Below are positions 6,895 through 17,509 of a stretch of 64,000 bases of DNA, piece by piece. The DNA is from Siderastrea siderea (lineage: Eukaryota; Cnidaria; Anthozoa; Scleractinia; Rhizangiidae). Position 1 is the stretch's first letter. Each line of letters begins with the position of its first letter. Position numbers and translations under genes: made by a program. Under the pieces are notes generated by a model that saw nothing but the letters and a program-made list of their open reading frames with translations, did no database searches and was not told the DNA's origin. Location: NCBI GenBank assembly GCA_964030785.1, contig OZ034974.1, positions 46,878,003 to 46,942,002 of the forward strand. Direction: 5' to 3'.

Positions 6895-7205
6895 TTTGAG
6901 ATGACTGACCTCGAGGGGCGATCTGTTTTATAGTCTCTCATTCGTTCCCGTGATGCACCAGGGGTCCTAACTAGAGAGGGGGGAGGGGGTCCCCCCACCC
7001 CGTCCCTCCCCTCCCTAGGGCACCCCCTCTCTAGTGGGGCACCCTGTTTAGTGATTGGCTCCCCTAGGCATCCCGTGCTCTGTTTGGTCATCCTCCCCTA
7101 GTTAGCCCAGCATGCTTCGCGTGGAACCCCCCTTAGAGAGACCACAATACTTTGCGTGGATCTCTATAAAAACAGAGCCCCGATCTCCAGTGAGTTCATC
7201 TGATC
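6895..7205. promoter_or_regulatory. Divergent early promoter region
   Basis: 311 bases separate the leftward ATG (6,894) from the polymerase ATG (7,206). Each side has a TATAAAA box: on the minus strand at 6,926-6,932, about 32 bases from its ATG, and on the plus strand at 7,165-7,171, about 35 bases from its ATG. The two core promoters resemble each other: CTATAAAA(A)CAGA, then a C-rich stretch, then AGT(T)CATCT just before the ATG. Between them lie CCCTAG-containing repeats and a 13-bp inverted repeat. Very short 5' leaders are implied. Confidence 0.75.
6970..7035. repeat. 13-bp inverted repeat in the divergent promoter
   Basis: ACTAGAGAGGGGG (6,970-6,982) is perfectly complementary to CCCCCTCTCTAGT (7,023-7,035), enclosing a C-rich loop with CCCTAGGG. 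It could be an operator or a structured DNA site; function not known. Confidence 0.8.
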
Positions 7206-10200
7206 ATGTCCTCACAAGAGAATGTGGCGGGGCCAAGCGGCCTCGCTAGACGTGAGATAATGTCCATGCTCGGCTTGGACATCTCTGATTCAGAAGACGA
7301 CACCAATTCCTGTATGGGGCCTTTGATTTGCACCGAAAACATGGCGGACAGTGACGACGACATTTGTCAAGAGGCCTTGAACCAATGGGAACAAAGTGGG
7401 GGTGGATTGGATCCCTCTGCGCAAGTTACCTTCCAATTTGACTTAGAACCTTTTGTGAATCGGAAGAGTGATCGCATGGGGGTACAAGAACGTCATTTCA
7501 AGACCCAGTTACGTCAAAGGGGGAACTTGCTTCCAGGCCAAAATATAACCCAAGCTCTCCAAGATGGATTACGTCGAGCCGTCGATCAAGTGTTAACCAC
7601 CACCCCCGACCTCCACGATCAAGATCGACTCTACTTTACCATAGCATCCGATCGCTTGCACAATAATTTTCAGGGGTGGGGATTACGTGCAGGTGAATGG
7701 CGTCGAGACACAGAACGGGTGGAAGCTCTGTTCCAACGTTTAGCCCAAGCCCTCAACAGCAACGAACAATTTGAAATGGATGATTCCTTTCAAGTCTCCA
7801 TCACTCAAGTCCATCATGCTCCTCAAGGTACCGGCAAACCCCGTCGTGGGAAACCCGGCCATCCCACCATGACCATGTTGACAACCAACAAACGGTCGGT
7901 AATAACCATCACCAACGATGACGAACTCTGCTGTGCCAGAGCCCTCGTGGTCGCCAAAGCTCGCGTGGACCAGCACCCGAAATGGGAATCGATTCGAAAA
8001 CGAGACAAACTTCAAAAAGAACTCGCCTTACTGCTTCAGCATGAAGCCAAGGTACCCTTCGGTCCTTGCAGCTATGACGCCTTAACCCAATTCAGTCAAG
8101 CCCCCTCCCTCACCGGTTACCAGATCATCCTGGTGGATGCCCAGCGATCGTTCCACATCACGACGTTTGGACCCCTTTCTGACAAACAACTGATCCTGTT
8201 GCACAACAAAGACCATTATGATGTCATCACCAAATTGCCGGGATTTTTTGGGTCCAGTTATGTGTGTGCGGATTGTTGGAAACCCTATGACAATGAGGGA
8301 CTGCATCGATGCACCAAAACCAAGTTGTGTGGAGCCTGTCGACAGAAAGATTGTCCAGACTTTCAACATGCTTACCCCCGACACCTGAAAGCCACTCAAC
8401 GTTGCAAGTCGTGTCATCGGGACTTTTTCGGACCCGCGTGTTTCGAAGCCCATTCCAGCAAGACCCATGCGGGCAAACCCACCACGGGCCTCCAGACCTC
8501 CGTGTGCTCTCAACGACACCGATGCCCTGACTGTTATCAACAAAATGTGGGCTTGTCCCGCATTCAACGTCACCTTTGTAAGCACGTGGATTGCCCGTCT
8601 TGTCATCAGTACGTCCACGCTGACGACCACCGTTGTTTTATACAAAGAGCCCCCAAACCTCAAGACCAAAAGAAGAGAAAGAGGACCCGTCAAAAAGGTC
8701 CTGGCGCAAAACGAGGTGCCGCCGCCGCCGCGGAACCCCCTGCCTCCTCCGAGGACGAGGACGAGCAAGACCTGCCTCCCTTACACGTCTTCTTTGATAT
8801 CGAAGCCATGCAACCCCAGGGAAAACACATTGCCAATCTCGTCGTGGCCGAAACCGAAGACAAGGATGAACCCAAACCTTTCCCAGGTCCCACCTGTATC
8901 CGTGACTTTCTGGAATGGTTGGATGCCTTGACACTCAACGATACCCGTCAAGTCAATGTCATCGCTCATAATTTTCAAGGGTACGATGGGTACTTTATCA
9001 TCCAAGAATACTATAGTGACAACCGCATCGTCCAACAACTCCGCAACGGATGTAAACTGTTAGAGATCAAACATGACTGCATCCGGTTCATTGATTCCAT
9101 GAGTTTCTTCCAGATGCCCCTCTCCGCGTTTCCCAAAACCTTTGGTTTGACAGAACTCTGCAAAGGGTACTTCCCCCACAAGTTCAACATACCTAAGCAT
9201 CAACACTACGTGGGCATCCTCCCCTCACGCGATTACTACATGCCTGAGAGCATGTCACTCGAAGGAAGACAAGCCTTTGAAACCTGGCATCAACAACAAC
9301 GCGACCAGGGTGTGGTGTTTCATTTTCAAGAAGAGTTGTTGGCCTATTGCAGCTCCGATGTACGACTCCTCAAACAAGGATGTCTGACTTTCAAACGCAT
9401 GTTTGAAGACTTAACAGGCTTCAATCCCTTCGATCACGTCACCATTGCCTCCGCTTGTAATCGAGATTTACGTATGAACCGGATGATCCCCAACAGTATT
9501 GCCAGCGAACCCGCCGGTCAGAAGGGATGGAGAAATAACAACATCAACCAGTCCATCCCAGCCCTTCAATGGTTAACCTGGTGCGATCACCAACTACGTC
9601 AACGCGCCCTCCAAGATCTCAACCCCGACAATCTACTGGCCAGTGCCAATCCAGAGCCTCATCATCATCACCAATACATCCAACATGTCCGAAATCAAGG
9701 CGAGTATAAGATCCCGGGGACCAAGATCTATGTGGATGGTTATTGCCCCGACACCCACACCGTCTACGAATTTCAAGGCTGTTTCACCCACGGATGCCCT
9801 ACCTGTTATCCCCATCGCTACGAAAAACATCCCCGCAACTATGATCGAACCATGCAGGACCTCTATGACGTCACCCAAAACAAAGTCCAAAAGCTTACCG
9901 ACCAAGGGTACAACGTCATTCAAATGTGGGGATGTCAATGGGACCACCTCCGAGACACCCACCCAGAGATCGACTCCTTCGTCCGGGAACTCAACTTTAT
10001 CCAACCTCTTGAACCTCGGGATGCTTTCTGTGGAGGTCGTACCAATGCCATCAAACTCTACCATCATATTACCCCTGGCCAAAAAATTCACTACATTGAT
10101 GTCACCTCCTTGTACCCGTGGGTCAACAAGAAGTCCACCTACCCCAAAGGACATCCCACCATCTCTTATGAACCGGGTCACACGGACATACACCAGTACT

Positions 10201-11387
10201 TTGGCCTCATTCAATGCAAAGTCCTGCCTCCCCGTGAATTGTACCATCCCGTGCTGCCTTACCGTCATGACAACAAACTGCTCTTTCCACTCTGTGCCCG
10301 TTGTGTGGAAGAAGAAATGGACAAACCTCTTTTGGACAGATCCTATCATTGCCCTCACACCGACGAACAACGCGCCCTCACAAGTACTTGGTGTACCCCA
10401 GAACTGTATAAAGCCGTGGAGCTCGGGTACCAAGTCCAATACATCTATGAAGCCTGGCATTTTAAAGAAACCTGTGAGGGCCTCTTCGCCGATTATGTCA
10501 ACACCTGGTTGAAAATCAAACAAGAAGCTAGTGGGTGGCCTAAGAACAACATGACAGAAGAAGAAAAGCAACGTTACATCGAACAGTACTTACTGCATGA
10601 AGGCATCCAGTTGGAGTACCACAAGATCGAATACAACCCGGGCCTGCGTACCCTAGCTAAGCTCATGCTCAACTCCATGTGGGGTAAGTTTGGACAACGC
10701 CTCAACAAGACCCAAATTCAAGCCTTTGATGATCCTCATGCCTTCCACCAGTTTTTGGATAGCGATGCCTTAGACGTACGTCACGTCGCAGTTATCAATG
10801 AACAAACTGTGGAGATCCACTACCAAAAACAAAAAGAGGACATCCGCGTCTCACCCAACCTCAACATTTTTGTGGCCTGCTTCACCACCTGCCACGCCCG
10901 CCTTAAATTGTATGACGCCCTGGAACGCTTAGGGGAAAGAGTCCTCTACTTTGACACCGACTCCGTCATCTACCTGGAGGAAACACCCACTCAATTCAAA
11001 CCTGTATTGGGTTCCTATCTTGGGGACTTCGCCTCCGAATTAGATGATAAAGAATACATTCAAGAATTTGTCAGTGGAGGACCCAAGAACTATGGGTATA
11101 CTACGAATAAAGGAAAAGTGGAATGCAAGGTCAGAGGCTTCCGACTCAACAGCGAAGGACACACCCAGCTCAATTATGACGTCATGCGTCAGAATGTCAA
11201 GGACGAAATCCAGAAACCCCTTCCCAAACCACGGGAAATACAAGTAACAAAAACCCATCAAATTGTTCGCAACCCAACAAACTACACCTTGCTCACTGAA
11301 CCCCAACATAAATGGTACAAGCTGGTGTATGACAAACGAGTCATTGATCACAACACCTTCAAGACTTACCCCTATGGATACCAGTAA
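7206..11387 (+). CDS. polB: Protein-primed family B DNA polymerase
   Basis: 1,393 aa. The N-terminus is acidic. Residues about 345-480 are rich in Cys/His pairs (CADC, CGAC, CKSC, CPDC, CPSC), a zinc-finger array. The 3'-5' exonuclease has FFDIEA (D about 531), NFQGYDGYF, and YCSSDVRLL. A segment at about 839-880 (VDGYCPDTHTVYEFQGCFTHGC) looks like a PD-(D/E)xK or Vsr-like insertion known in Maverick polymerases. Polymerase motif A is DVTSLYP (D about 965), motif B is LNSMWGKFG (about 1,155) and motif C is YFDTDS (D about 1,250). All catalytic residues and the frame are intact. It replicates linear DNA from a protein primer; no separate terminal protein gene is recognised. Long antisense frames inside it are shadows. 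Confidence 0.95.
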   Translation: MSSQENVAGPSGLARREIMSMLGLDISDSEDDTNSCMGPLICTENMADSDDDICQEALNQWEQSGGGLDPSAQVTFQFDLEPFVNRKSDRMGVQERHFKTQLRQRGNLLPGQNITQALQDGLRRAVDQVLTTTPDLHDQDRLYFTIASDRLHNNFQGWGLRAGEWRRDTERVEALFQRLAQALNSNEQFEMDDSFQVSITQVHHAPQGTGKPRRGKPGHPTMTMLTTNKRSVITITNDDELCCARALVVAKARVDQHPKWESIRKRDKLQKELALLLQHEAKVPFGPCSYDALTQFSQAPSLTGYQIILVDAQRSFHITTFGPLSDKQLILLHNKDHYDVITKLPGFFGSSYVCADCWKPYDNEGLHRCTKTKLCGACRQKDCPDFQHAYPRHLKATQRCKSCHRDFFGPACFEAHSSKTHAGKPTTGLQTSVCSQRHRCPDCYQQNVGLSRIQRHLCKHVDCPSCHQYVHADDHRCFIQRAPKPQDQKKRKRTRQKGPGAKRGAAAAAEPPASSEDEDEQDLPPLHVFFDIEAMQPQGKHIANLVVAETEDKDEPKPFPGPTCIRDFLEWLDALTLNDTRQVNVIAHNFQGYDGYFIIQEYYSDNRIVQQLRNGCKLLEIKHDCIRFIDSMSFFQMPLSAFPKTFGLTELCKGYFPHKFNIPKHQHYVGILPSRDYYMPESMSLEGRQAFETWHQQQRDQGVVFHFQEELLAYCSSDVRLLKQGCLTFKRMFEDLTGFNPFDHVTIASACNRDLRMNRMIPNSIASEPAGQKGWRNNNINQSIPALQWLTWCDHQLRQRALQDLNPDNLLASANPEPHHHHQYIQHVRNQGEYKIPGTKIYVDGYCPDTHTVYEFQGCFTHGCPTCYPHRYEKHPRNYDRTMQDLYDVTQNKVQKLTDQGYNVIQMWGCQWDHLRDTHPEIDSFVRELNFIQPLEPRDAFCGGRTNAIKLYHHITPGQKIHYIDVTSLYPWVNKKSTYPKGHPTISYEPGHTDIHQYFGLIQCKVLPPRELYHPVLPYRHDNKLLFPLCARCVEEEMDKPLLDRSYHCPHTDEQRALTSTWCTPELYKAVELGYQVQYIYEAWHFKETCEGLFADYVNTWLKIKQEASGWPKNNMTEEEKQRYIEQYLLHEGIQLEYHKIEYNPGLRTLAKLMLNSMWGKFGQRLNKTQIQAFDDPHAFHQFLDSDALDVRHVAVINEQTVEIHYQKQKEDIRVSPNLNIFVACFTTCHARLKLYDALERLGERVLYFDTDSVIYLEETPTQFKPVLGSYLGDFASELDDKEYIQEFVSGGPKNYGYTTNKGKVECKVRGFRLNSEGHTQLNYDVMRQNVKDEIQKPLPKPREIQVTKTHQIVRNPTNYTLLTEPQHKWYKLVYDKRVIDHNTFKTYPYGYQ

Positions 11388-11464
11388 CTGAACACTCATC
11401 ATAAAAGGAACCCTCATATCAAATAGGAACTCAAAGGAAAACCACAGTTATTGTAAAACAAATC

Positions 11465-11470
11465 AATAAA
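11465..11470 (+). promoter_or_regulatory. Poly(A) signal of the polymerase gene
   Basis: AATAAA lies 78 bases after the polymerase stop codon. Confidence 0.6.
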
Positions 11471-11535
11471 ACATGATTTATTCATTTTGTCTTGTTTTCC
11501 GGTTACCCCCGTTCCCCAAATTGGACTTTGGACTT

Positions 11536-11710
11536 GGAGCCCGCGTTTTCTCAGCGGTTTTACTTCCCCTTGAGCCCACGATCCCTTTTTCACACTCGCC
11601 AGCGGTTTCCCATCCTAAAACACGTGACTTCCGGTTGTATGAGCCCACGATCCTTTTTTTTCCACCTGGTCAGCGGTTTCCCATCCTAAACATACCTGAC
11701 TTCCGGTTCC
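11536..11710. repeat. Right-terminal viral repeats with factor-binding motifs
   Basis: Two about 70-bp direct repeats (11,571-11,640 and 11,641-11,710) begin GAGCCCACGATCC and contain CAGCGGTTTCCCATCCTAAA and GACTTCCGGTT. A partial third copy precedes them (11,536-11,570). E-box CACGTG is at 11,621-11,626, ETS-like ACTTCCGG at 11,627 and 11,699, and CRE TGACGTCA at 11,716-11,723. The position between the polymerase gene and host DNA suggests this is the viral terminal repeat, but the left end is outside the window so the inverted partner cannot be seen. Confidence 0.65.
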
Positions 11711-13419
11711 GGTTATGACGTCATCCTCACATCAAAACGAGGCAAACGTCCCCATACGGGCGGAATTTACTACTCATCTCAAAAAAAGTAAGAAAAATCT
11801 TACGCTTCCCCCCCCCCTCTCTCCCACCCCACTTTCTTGCATACCCAAGGGTTACGTATTTGCTTTTATCGTTACCTAATTTCCCAAAAGGAAAAAGATA
11901 ATTACGACCATTTTCTCGAGATGTTAATGGTAATAAGGGTTGTCCTACGTTTAATTCGCTCTTCGCTTCAGTAATTCGCCCAACACGAAATATATTTTCT
12001 TCCCTCAAGTCGTAATTTCGCCAAAAACTAATCGTTTGAAAAATCTTCTTTAAAATCCTTATTCTTAGCATGAATAAGGAATCAAAGCGAATATTTATGG
12101 CGTTAAAACTGGCAAATATACCCAAGAAGTATCTTTGTCTTACTGGCTTTGTTTTTGACTGAGTAATAAAGTTGAAATTCATTTTGACGCAAGCAGTTTC
12201 CTCCCTTCCTTTCCTAAAAGCCGAAAGTTCGCAATGCTCTTATGAAAATCTGTTTGCGGACCCTCTACCAAGGGTTTTTTCCTTCAGATATGGGAATGTT
12301 TGCAAAGACGCTTGCTTTAAGCACATTTTATACAACAGAACCCCACAAACACATGACATATTGAGAAAACGCATAAAACACACCTTCATATCGAATGGAG
12401 ACATTATACGATGTATCAAAGCTATAAATAACTTTAGAAATAGCATAATTATGTACATTTTCTAAGAAACTTTACTACCATAACTTTACCACAAGCTCTA
12501 GACCAACACGAGCCAAAATGCTCTCATGAAAATCTGTTTGTGAACCCTCTATCAAGGGGATGGTATTTATTTCCTAAAGATATGGGAATGTTTGCAAAGA
12601 CGCTTGCCTAGCACTTTCTATATATATAACAGACCCCACGAACACATACATATTTAGAAAACGCATAAAATACACCTTCATATCGAATGGAGACATTATG
12701 CGATACCTCAAGGCTATAAATAACTTTATAAACAGCATAATTATGCACATTTTCTAAGAAACGTTTAACTATTCATAACCTTACTACAAGCTCTAGAGAA
12801 AAACGAAATTCAATGTTTTGAATTTTTTCTAAATACAACCCATATCCAAATATTTATTGAAGGGAGATCAATTGTTTTTATAAACGAGGTGCCATTAACT
12901 TCTTGCATAGTAATAAGTCTGAAGAAATCCAAACACGATTTAGCTCTCCATTGTTGACATTTATTGCGACAGTTTGTCCACGTTGTGTTAGTCTTCTCTG
13001 GAATTTCCACCGCTGTTTCCTCATCATTTGATTCTTAATTAAATCCTCTTTGTTGGATTCTCATACATAAGAGAAAAACCAATCTTCACAGTCTCCATAA
13101 GATTTAATGCCCCATGAAGTTGCAAGTCGCCTTTGCCAACAAGTCATCAACTTCGGTAAAGCGAAGGTTTACAATTAAATAAACTGTAGTGGCTAGGCCA
13201 TCAGATCTCTTTCAGGGGGCCGGTAAGCAGTTTCTAGGTAACTAAGCATGAATGCCTAGTTGTATTAAATTATTGTACGTTTTGATCAGATTGGTGTTTA
13301 TTTGCCCCTGTCACCTTACAAGTTTTTTTGTAAACCCATAACAAGCTTGAAGTTTTATAAAAGAGGGTTCAGATGACAGGGTTAGTGGTGAATTGGTGCT
13401 AAAGAATAATTTTACTTAC

Positions 13420-13491
13420 AGGTTAAACAAGTTTCCATTGTGATCGAAGACACCTTGGGGCAGGTCCTTTAGCTGGTTGTTACTTAGGTTC
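13420..13491 (-). CDS. LRR exon A1 of the CUB-Ig-LRR gene
   Basis: A 72-nt phase-2/phase-2 exon with acceptor TTAAAAG and donor GTAAGT. It encodes one 24-residue leucine-rich repeat (NLSNNQLKDLPQGVF...). Splice sites and LRR consensus (LxxNxLxxLPxGxF) are intact. It is the leftmost exon seen; a C-terminal cap and any TM exon would lie left of the viral insertion or be lost. Confidence 0.85.
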
Positions 13492-14269
13492 CTTTTAACA
13501 AATAACAACGACTTGGCTGTAAGTAAACTCTTATTTATTTAGCTACAGCGTTGGACACTTAGGCTCGATTATTTAAACAAAACCTACGTTGAAGATTTAC
13601 ACTGTACAAACCACTGCTAAGTGGAGTCTAAATTGCAATATTTGAACGCAGATGAAGTGGGCTGCACGGCCGAGACGACGTTTAAACACCATCTGTGTGA
13701 CTATCATCCGTAAGTGCGACTCCCGATAAGCTGTTCTTTTGTTATCGTTTTCTTTTAACAAAAGAGCTGCATATACAAGTTTGGAAAACTTTTCGTTGTG
13801 TGGAAATATTTTTGAAAAATGTAATTGAAGTTAGTATGGCAAATTGAAAATAGGACCAAACATCACTTGGAAACAACTCAGAGATGCAAAAAACACACGA
13901 CTATCCAAACGAAGGCAAGTTGACTCCTAAGGTAGAGAAGTAGAGGCAACGTCTAAAACCTACTCTTGATCAGGTTTATATCACCATTGTTTATTCTTGA
14001 TGAGTCCACGGCATAATTTGTTCTTGACGCAGCTTAAAATAACTTAGGCTGCAACTCAGTTTACACTTCCTTATGATTTCCTTAATCCCGACCCTCATTC
14101 TTTCCGTAAATCTTCGGCTGAAGTAGTCGCAAACCTACAGCTTCGTTGGATGACTAGCCCTGCTGAGAATGGTTAATTAAATGTTTATATACGGAGACAG
14201 ACCAGTTAACTATCTACAAACACAGCGTTAGAGTTGAACTCTGACTGCCGAGAAACAATTCCAGCTAGT

Positions 14270-14334
14270 GGCCAGGGCGGGATTTGAACCTGGGGTGACC
14301 GATTTGAAATCCAGCGCAATCTACAACCCGGCCA
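14270..14334 (-). repeat. tRNA-derived sequence (unit 1)
   Basis: On the minus strand, TGGCC/GGCCA ends and a B box GGTTCAAATCC resemble a tRNA. The A-box region is degraded. The matching copy in unit 3 (35,315-35,380) keeps a better A box. Probably a tRNA-derived SINE head or tRNA pseudogene duplicated with the unit. Confidence 0.5.
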
Positions 14335-15825
14335 TGAATGTGTTCAATTTAGTATGCAGCACATAGTACATTATGCCTTCTATCATTCTTTTCATCCATT
14401 CCTCTTTCAACATGTAATTTATGCTTTCAACCAATAGCGCTTCGAATGTAGACTGACGAAAAGCACATGCTTTAAGAGAATTTTTTTTGGCTTACTTTAA
14501 AAGATTCAATACGCGAGCGGAAAGGTATAAATCACGAAATACAACGGTAAAAACGAGGAGGGATTGTTGAGAGGGACGCCAATAGGACGAATGCAGAGTT
14601 CTCTTTGTTAGTTGAATTCCCCGTTTCTGAGAAACGGAAAATTCTGATTAGTGGGTAACCTGTCAATCCGTCAACAACGCCATTTATGTTTCTCAGCGGA
14701 ATTTAAGACAAAAGTTTTCAGGCCAAGGAAGTTATGTCCTGTAGTGATGACCAACCGACCACGGTTTCCAGACCACGTTTTCGAGAAAAATACGAGAGCG
14801 AGTTGCTAGCCAGCCATACAAACGTCCCTAACAACATAAGTTTTAAATGGGTCGTTTAAAGAAAGTTTTGATCTTTCGTTTTCTTTAAAATTTTGCAAGC
14901 AGATGTTATCTAATAAAATTTTTCACGCTCTTAGCTATTATGTTTATTAATTCATCGGGTGTAAATAATGACCTCAGCAAATATCGCTCCAGATAGAAAG
15001 TCGTTTTTAAAAGTCACTCTTCTTTTCGCCGAGCTCCTTGGATGATAAATGCCGGCTAAGAAAATGACCTAACAGTGGATCCACCCCCATGGACCCTCTC
15101 ACCTCCTCCGGCGTATCTATCATTCAACAAATGCTTTGTGTTTAGATGCTCAGCGTTTACTTTAGTGTTTAGTGTTTACTATGTCGGGAGCAGAAAAAAA
15201 AAAGTTCTTTAAACCTCACCCAAAGCCTGTTTATATCGTCGAGCGCCAGAGAATTTTTTAACAAGCGCAAGGGGAGGGAAAAGACGAATCTTGATTCCAG
15301 TCGCAAATCTCATTACGTACTCTTGCACTTCCGTGTAGATTTCGTCAGTAGCAAACATACACTTCTTTTGAAGCCGTGTTGGGCAGATATGCCAACCCTC
15401 TCCAGCATTATAAAGGTTTAATATATTTCCTTGGTAAATTCATTAACTGGCCTCGTTCAAATAAAAAAAAAGCGCGACATGTCCATTAATGAGAATCTTC
15501 AGGAATCAACAGACCATAATTTTTTTTCAATTCTACCAACAAGCGACGGTTATCGCTTGCACCTAAACAAGTCATTTTTTTTCCTGTATTGGAAAAGTGG
15601 ACATCTACAAGGCAGCATTACATGTAATTCAAAATCGTATTTTGATATAATCTCGTATTATATTGTGTGGTTAATGCTTTTTTGGCAAGATATGCCAAAC
15701 GAATGGCATCCAAAGTTTGTGAAAAATAAAATGGACCCATCTGTTGAAAATTACTTAAGCTGATTGATAACTAATTGCTCCCACGATATAAATGTGATGG
15801 TGAATTTTAAGCCTGGTGAATATTA

Positions 15826-16129
15826 ATGAGAACGATGTTTTAATCAGTTAATGACACAGGCGGCTTGGAAAAAAAATCCGAGTTTTCCCAACAGGAGTCG
15901 AACCTATGACCTTCTGGTTACTAGTCCAGATGCTCTACCACTGAGCTACAGGAGACTCGTGGGAGCTAAGGCCATTAAACTACGTTAATGGCTCCCCCGA
16001 GTCCCCTGTAGCTCAGTGGTAGAGCATCTGGACTAGTAACCAGAAGGTCATAGGTTCGACTCCTGTTGGGAAAACTCGGATTTTTTCCGAGCCGCCTGTG
16101 TCATTAACTGATTAAAACATCTTTCTCAT
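15826..16129. repeat. Long palindrome with tRNA-Thr-like arms
   Basis: About 140-base arms are near-perfect inverted copies, centred near 15,978. Each arm holds a tRNA-like sequence: right arm about 16,003-16,075 on +, left arm the same on -. A box TAGCTCAGTGG, B box GGTTCGACTCC, a loop CTAGTAA (anticodon AGT, Thr-type) and a following T6 are present. The acceptor stem pairs only in part, so these are tRNA-derived and not clearly functional tRNAs. The element is absent from units 2 and 3 at the matching place. Confidence 0.85.
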
Positions 16130-17509
16130 AATTGCTCCCATGTTTTCGTTGAAAGAAAACTACTTCGTTAATCAGCCTTAGGCTACGTAGACCAAACCAT
16201 CAACAAGTTTATCAGATACTAGAAAACAAAATTCAGACGGAGTGTAACTATTGCAAATAATTTCTATTTCTGCAGCTTTAATACACCAAATTTATCGCGA
16301 TCTAGTGGTCTCTTTTGATTGCGTTTAAGACAACGTTATTTTGTGATAATGTCATCTCAAAATGCTGGCTTGTGATTGGTTCAAAAACTATCACGACAAC
16401 GCGGCCAAGGTCAGACTTAAAATACTTTTCTTCACAAAACGACAACATTTTAGTTTTTGCTCAGTCATATAGTTAAAGAAGCTTTATTACAATCTGATTC
16501 ACCCCTACAAACAACTTACCTTGACAGATTGCCGAAAATGTTAGTGCTAAAGCTTTAAACCTTTGTTTCTTTAAGACAGTTTGTCTTTCAGTTTATATTT
16601 TTACAATAACTGAGCGTATTCTCGCGCGCTGATTGGCTAATTTTAATTGTCAATACGAGTAGAGACGGATAAAGCACGTAAAGCTAACGCAATCAGCAAA
16701 AGTTTTGTCAAACTTTTTAGCGCTGCACTTGGTGAGGCGAGAATTGTACCACAAATCTAGTAGTCTTCAATGAGGAAATCATCTAAAATTTATGGGTTAA
16801 AACTAAAGATTCCATTGCAACCTAAGAGCGAAAGGATAAGAATGTTTGTTGAGGATTCAGAAATGAAAATCGGCGGTGAGCGGGAATTTGTGCTGTCGAT
16901 GAAAGTAAGCTGAACCGTGTTTTAGCGTATTATTTTGTGAACAGTTTTCGCTGGAATGAAGGTTAGTTGAGAAATTCGAATTTTTGACTCTTGCATTTCT
17001 TTCCTTCCTTTGAAAATCAGTTTTGGCTTTTTGTTATTGTAAAAAACAAATTGACGTCAGTTTTTTAATGCGTAACCAGAAACGATATTTAAAACCAGGG
17101 GCAATGTTGAGACCTAGCAATCAGAAATTCGCACCTGGCATTTTGACCATAGGAAGGTATTTTGACACCCTCCCCCTCCCCTCCTTTATGTGGAATTTCT
17201 TGGGTGATGCATGGTAGCCTGCGTGGCAGGCACGGAAACAGGAGGAAGCCGGGAATCGCAATAGGAAACAGGACAGGAAGGAAGAGAGGGGCGCCTGTTC
17301 AAGCAGTTTAAGGCCTTGGTTCACACTCCAGATCACACTCCAGATTGCATAGAACACTTTCAAACTTTCCTAGAATATATTTATTAAAGACTCCTTGTCA
17401 ACCACGCCTTTGTTATTGTTTATTATCTGAAGTTTGCGACCAAATGAGTCGTCGAACATGACAAAACGGCAACAGTTCAACTGGTAATTGTAGCCTGAGG
17501 CCGAAATTA

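Larger units (their letters stand above)
1..11775 (+). mobile_element. Integrated Maverick/adintovirus-like DNA virus (right part)
   Basis: Capsid, adenain, packaging ATPase, PLA2 and protein-primed PolB genes together define this class of endogenous virus. All frames are open. The right border is placed at about 11,775, where sequence homologous to host units at about 26,180 and 33,012 begins. A retrovirus-like integrase, penton and left terminal repeat are expected to the left of base 1 but are not seen. It is either a recent insertion or one maintained under selection. Confidence 0.85.

Noticed and set aside
8082..8768. A 228-aa minus-strand frame opposite the zinc-finger part of the polymerase.
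   Set aside because: Antisense shadow; no domain, no promoter of its own.
9633..10571. A 312-aa minus-strand open frame opposite the polymerase gene.
   Set aside because: It is antisense to the exonuclease/polymerase domains, has no recognisable motifs and is explained by codon bias of the real gene.
16455..16560. Possible exon with donor GTAAGTTG on the minus strand, also in unit 3 (36,600-36,745).
   Set aside because: The donor is good but the encoded stretch has no LRR or other domain and no clear acceptor in phase; too weak to call.
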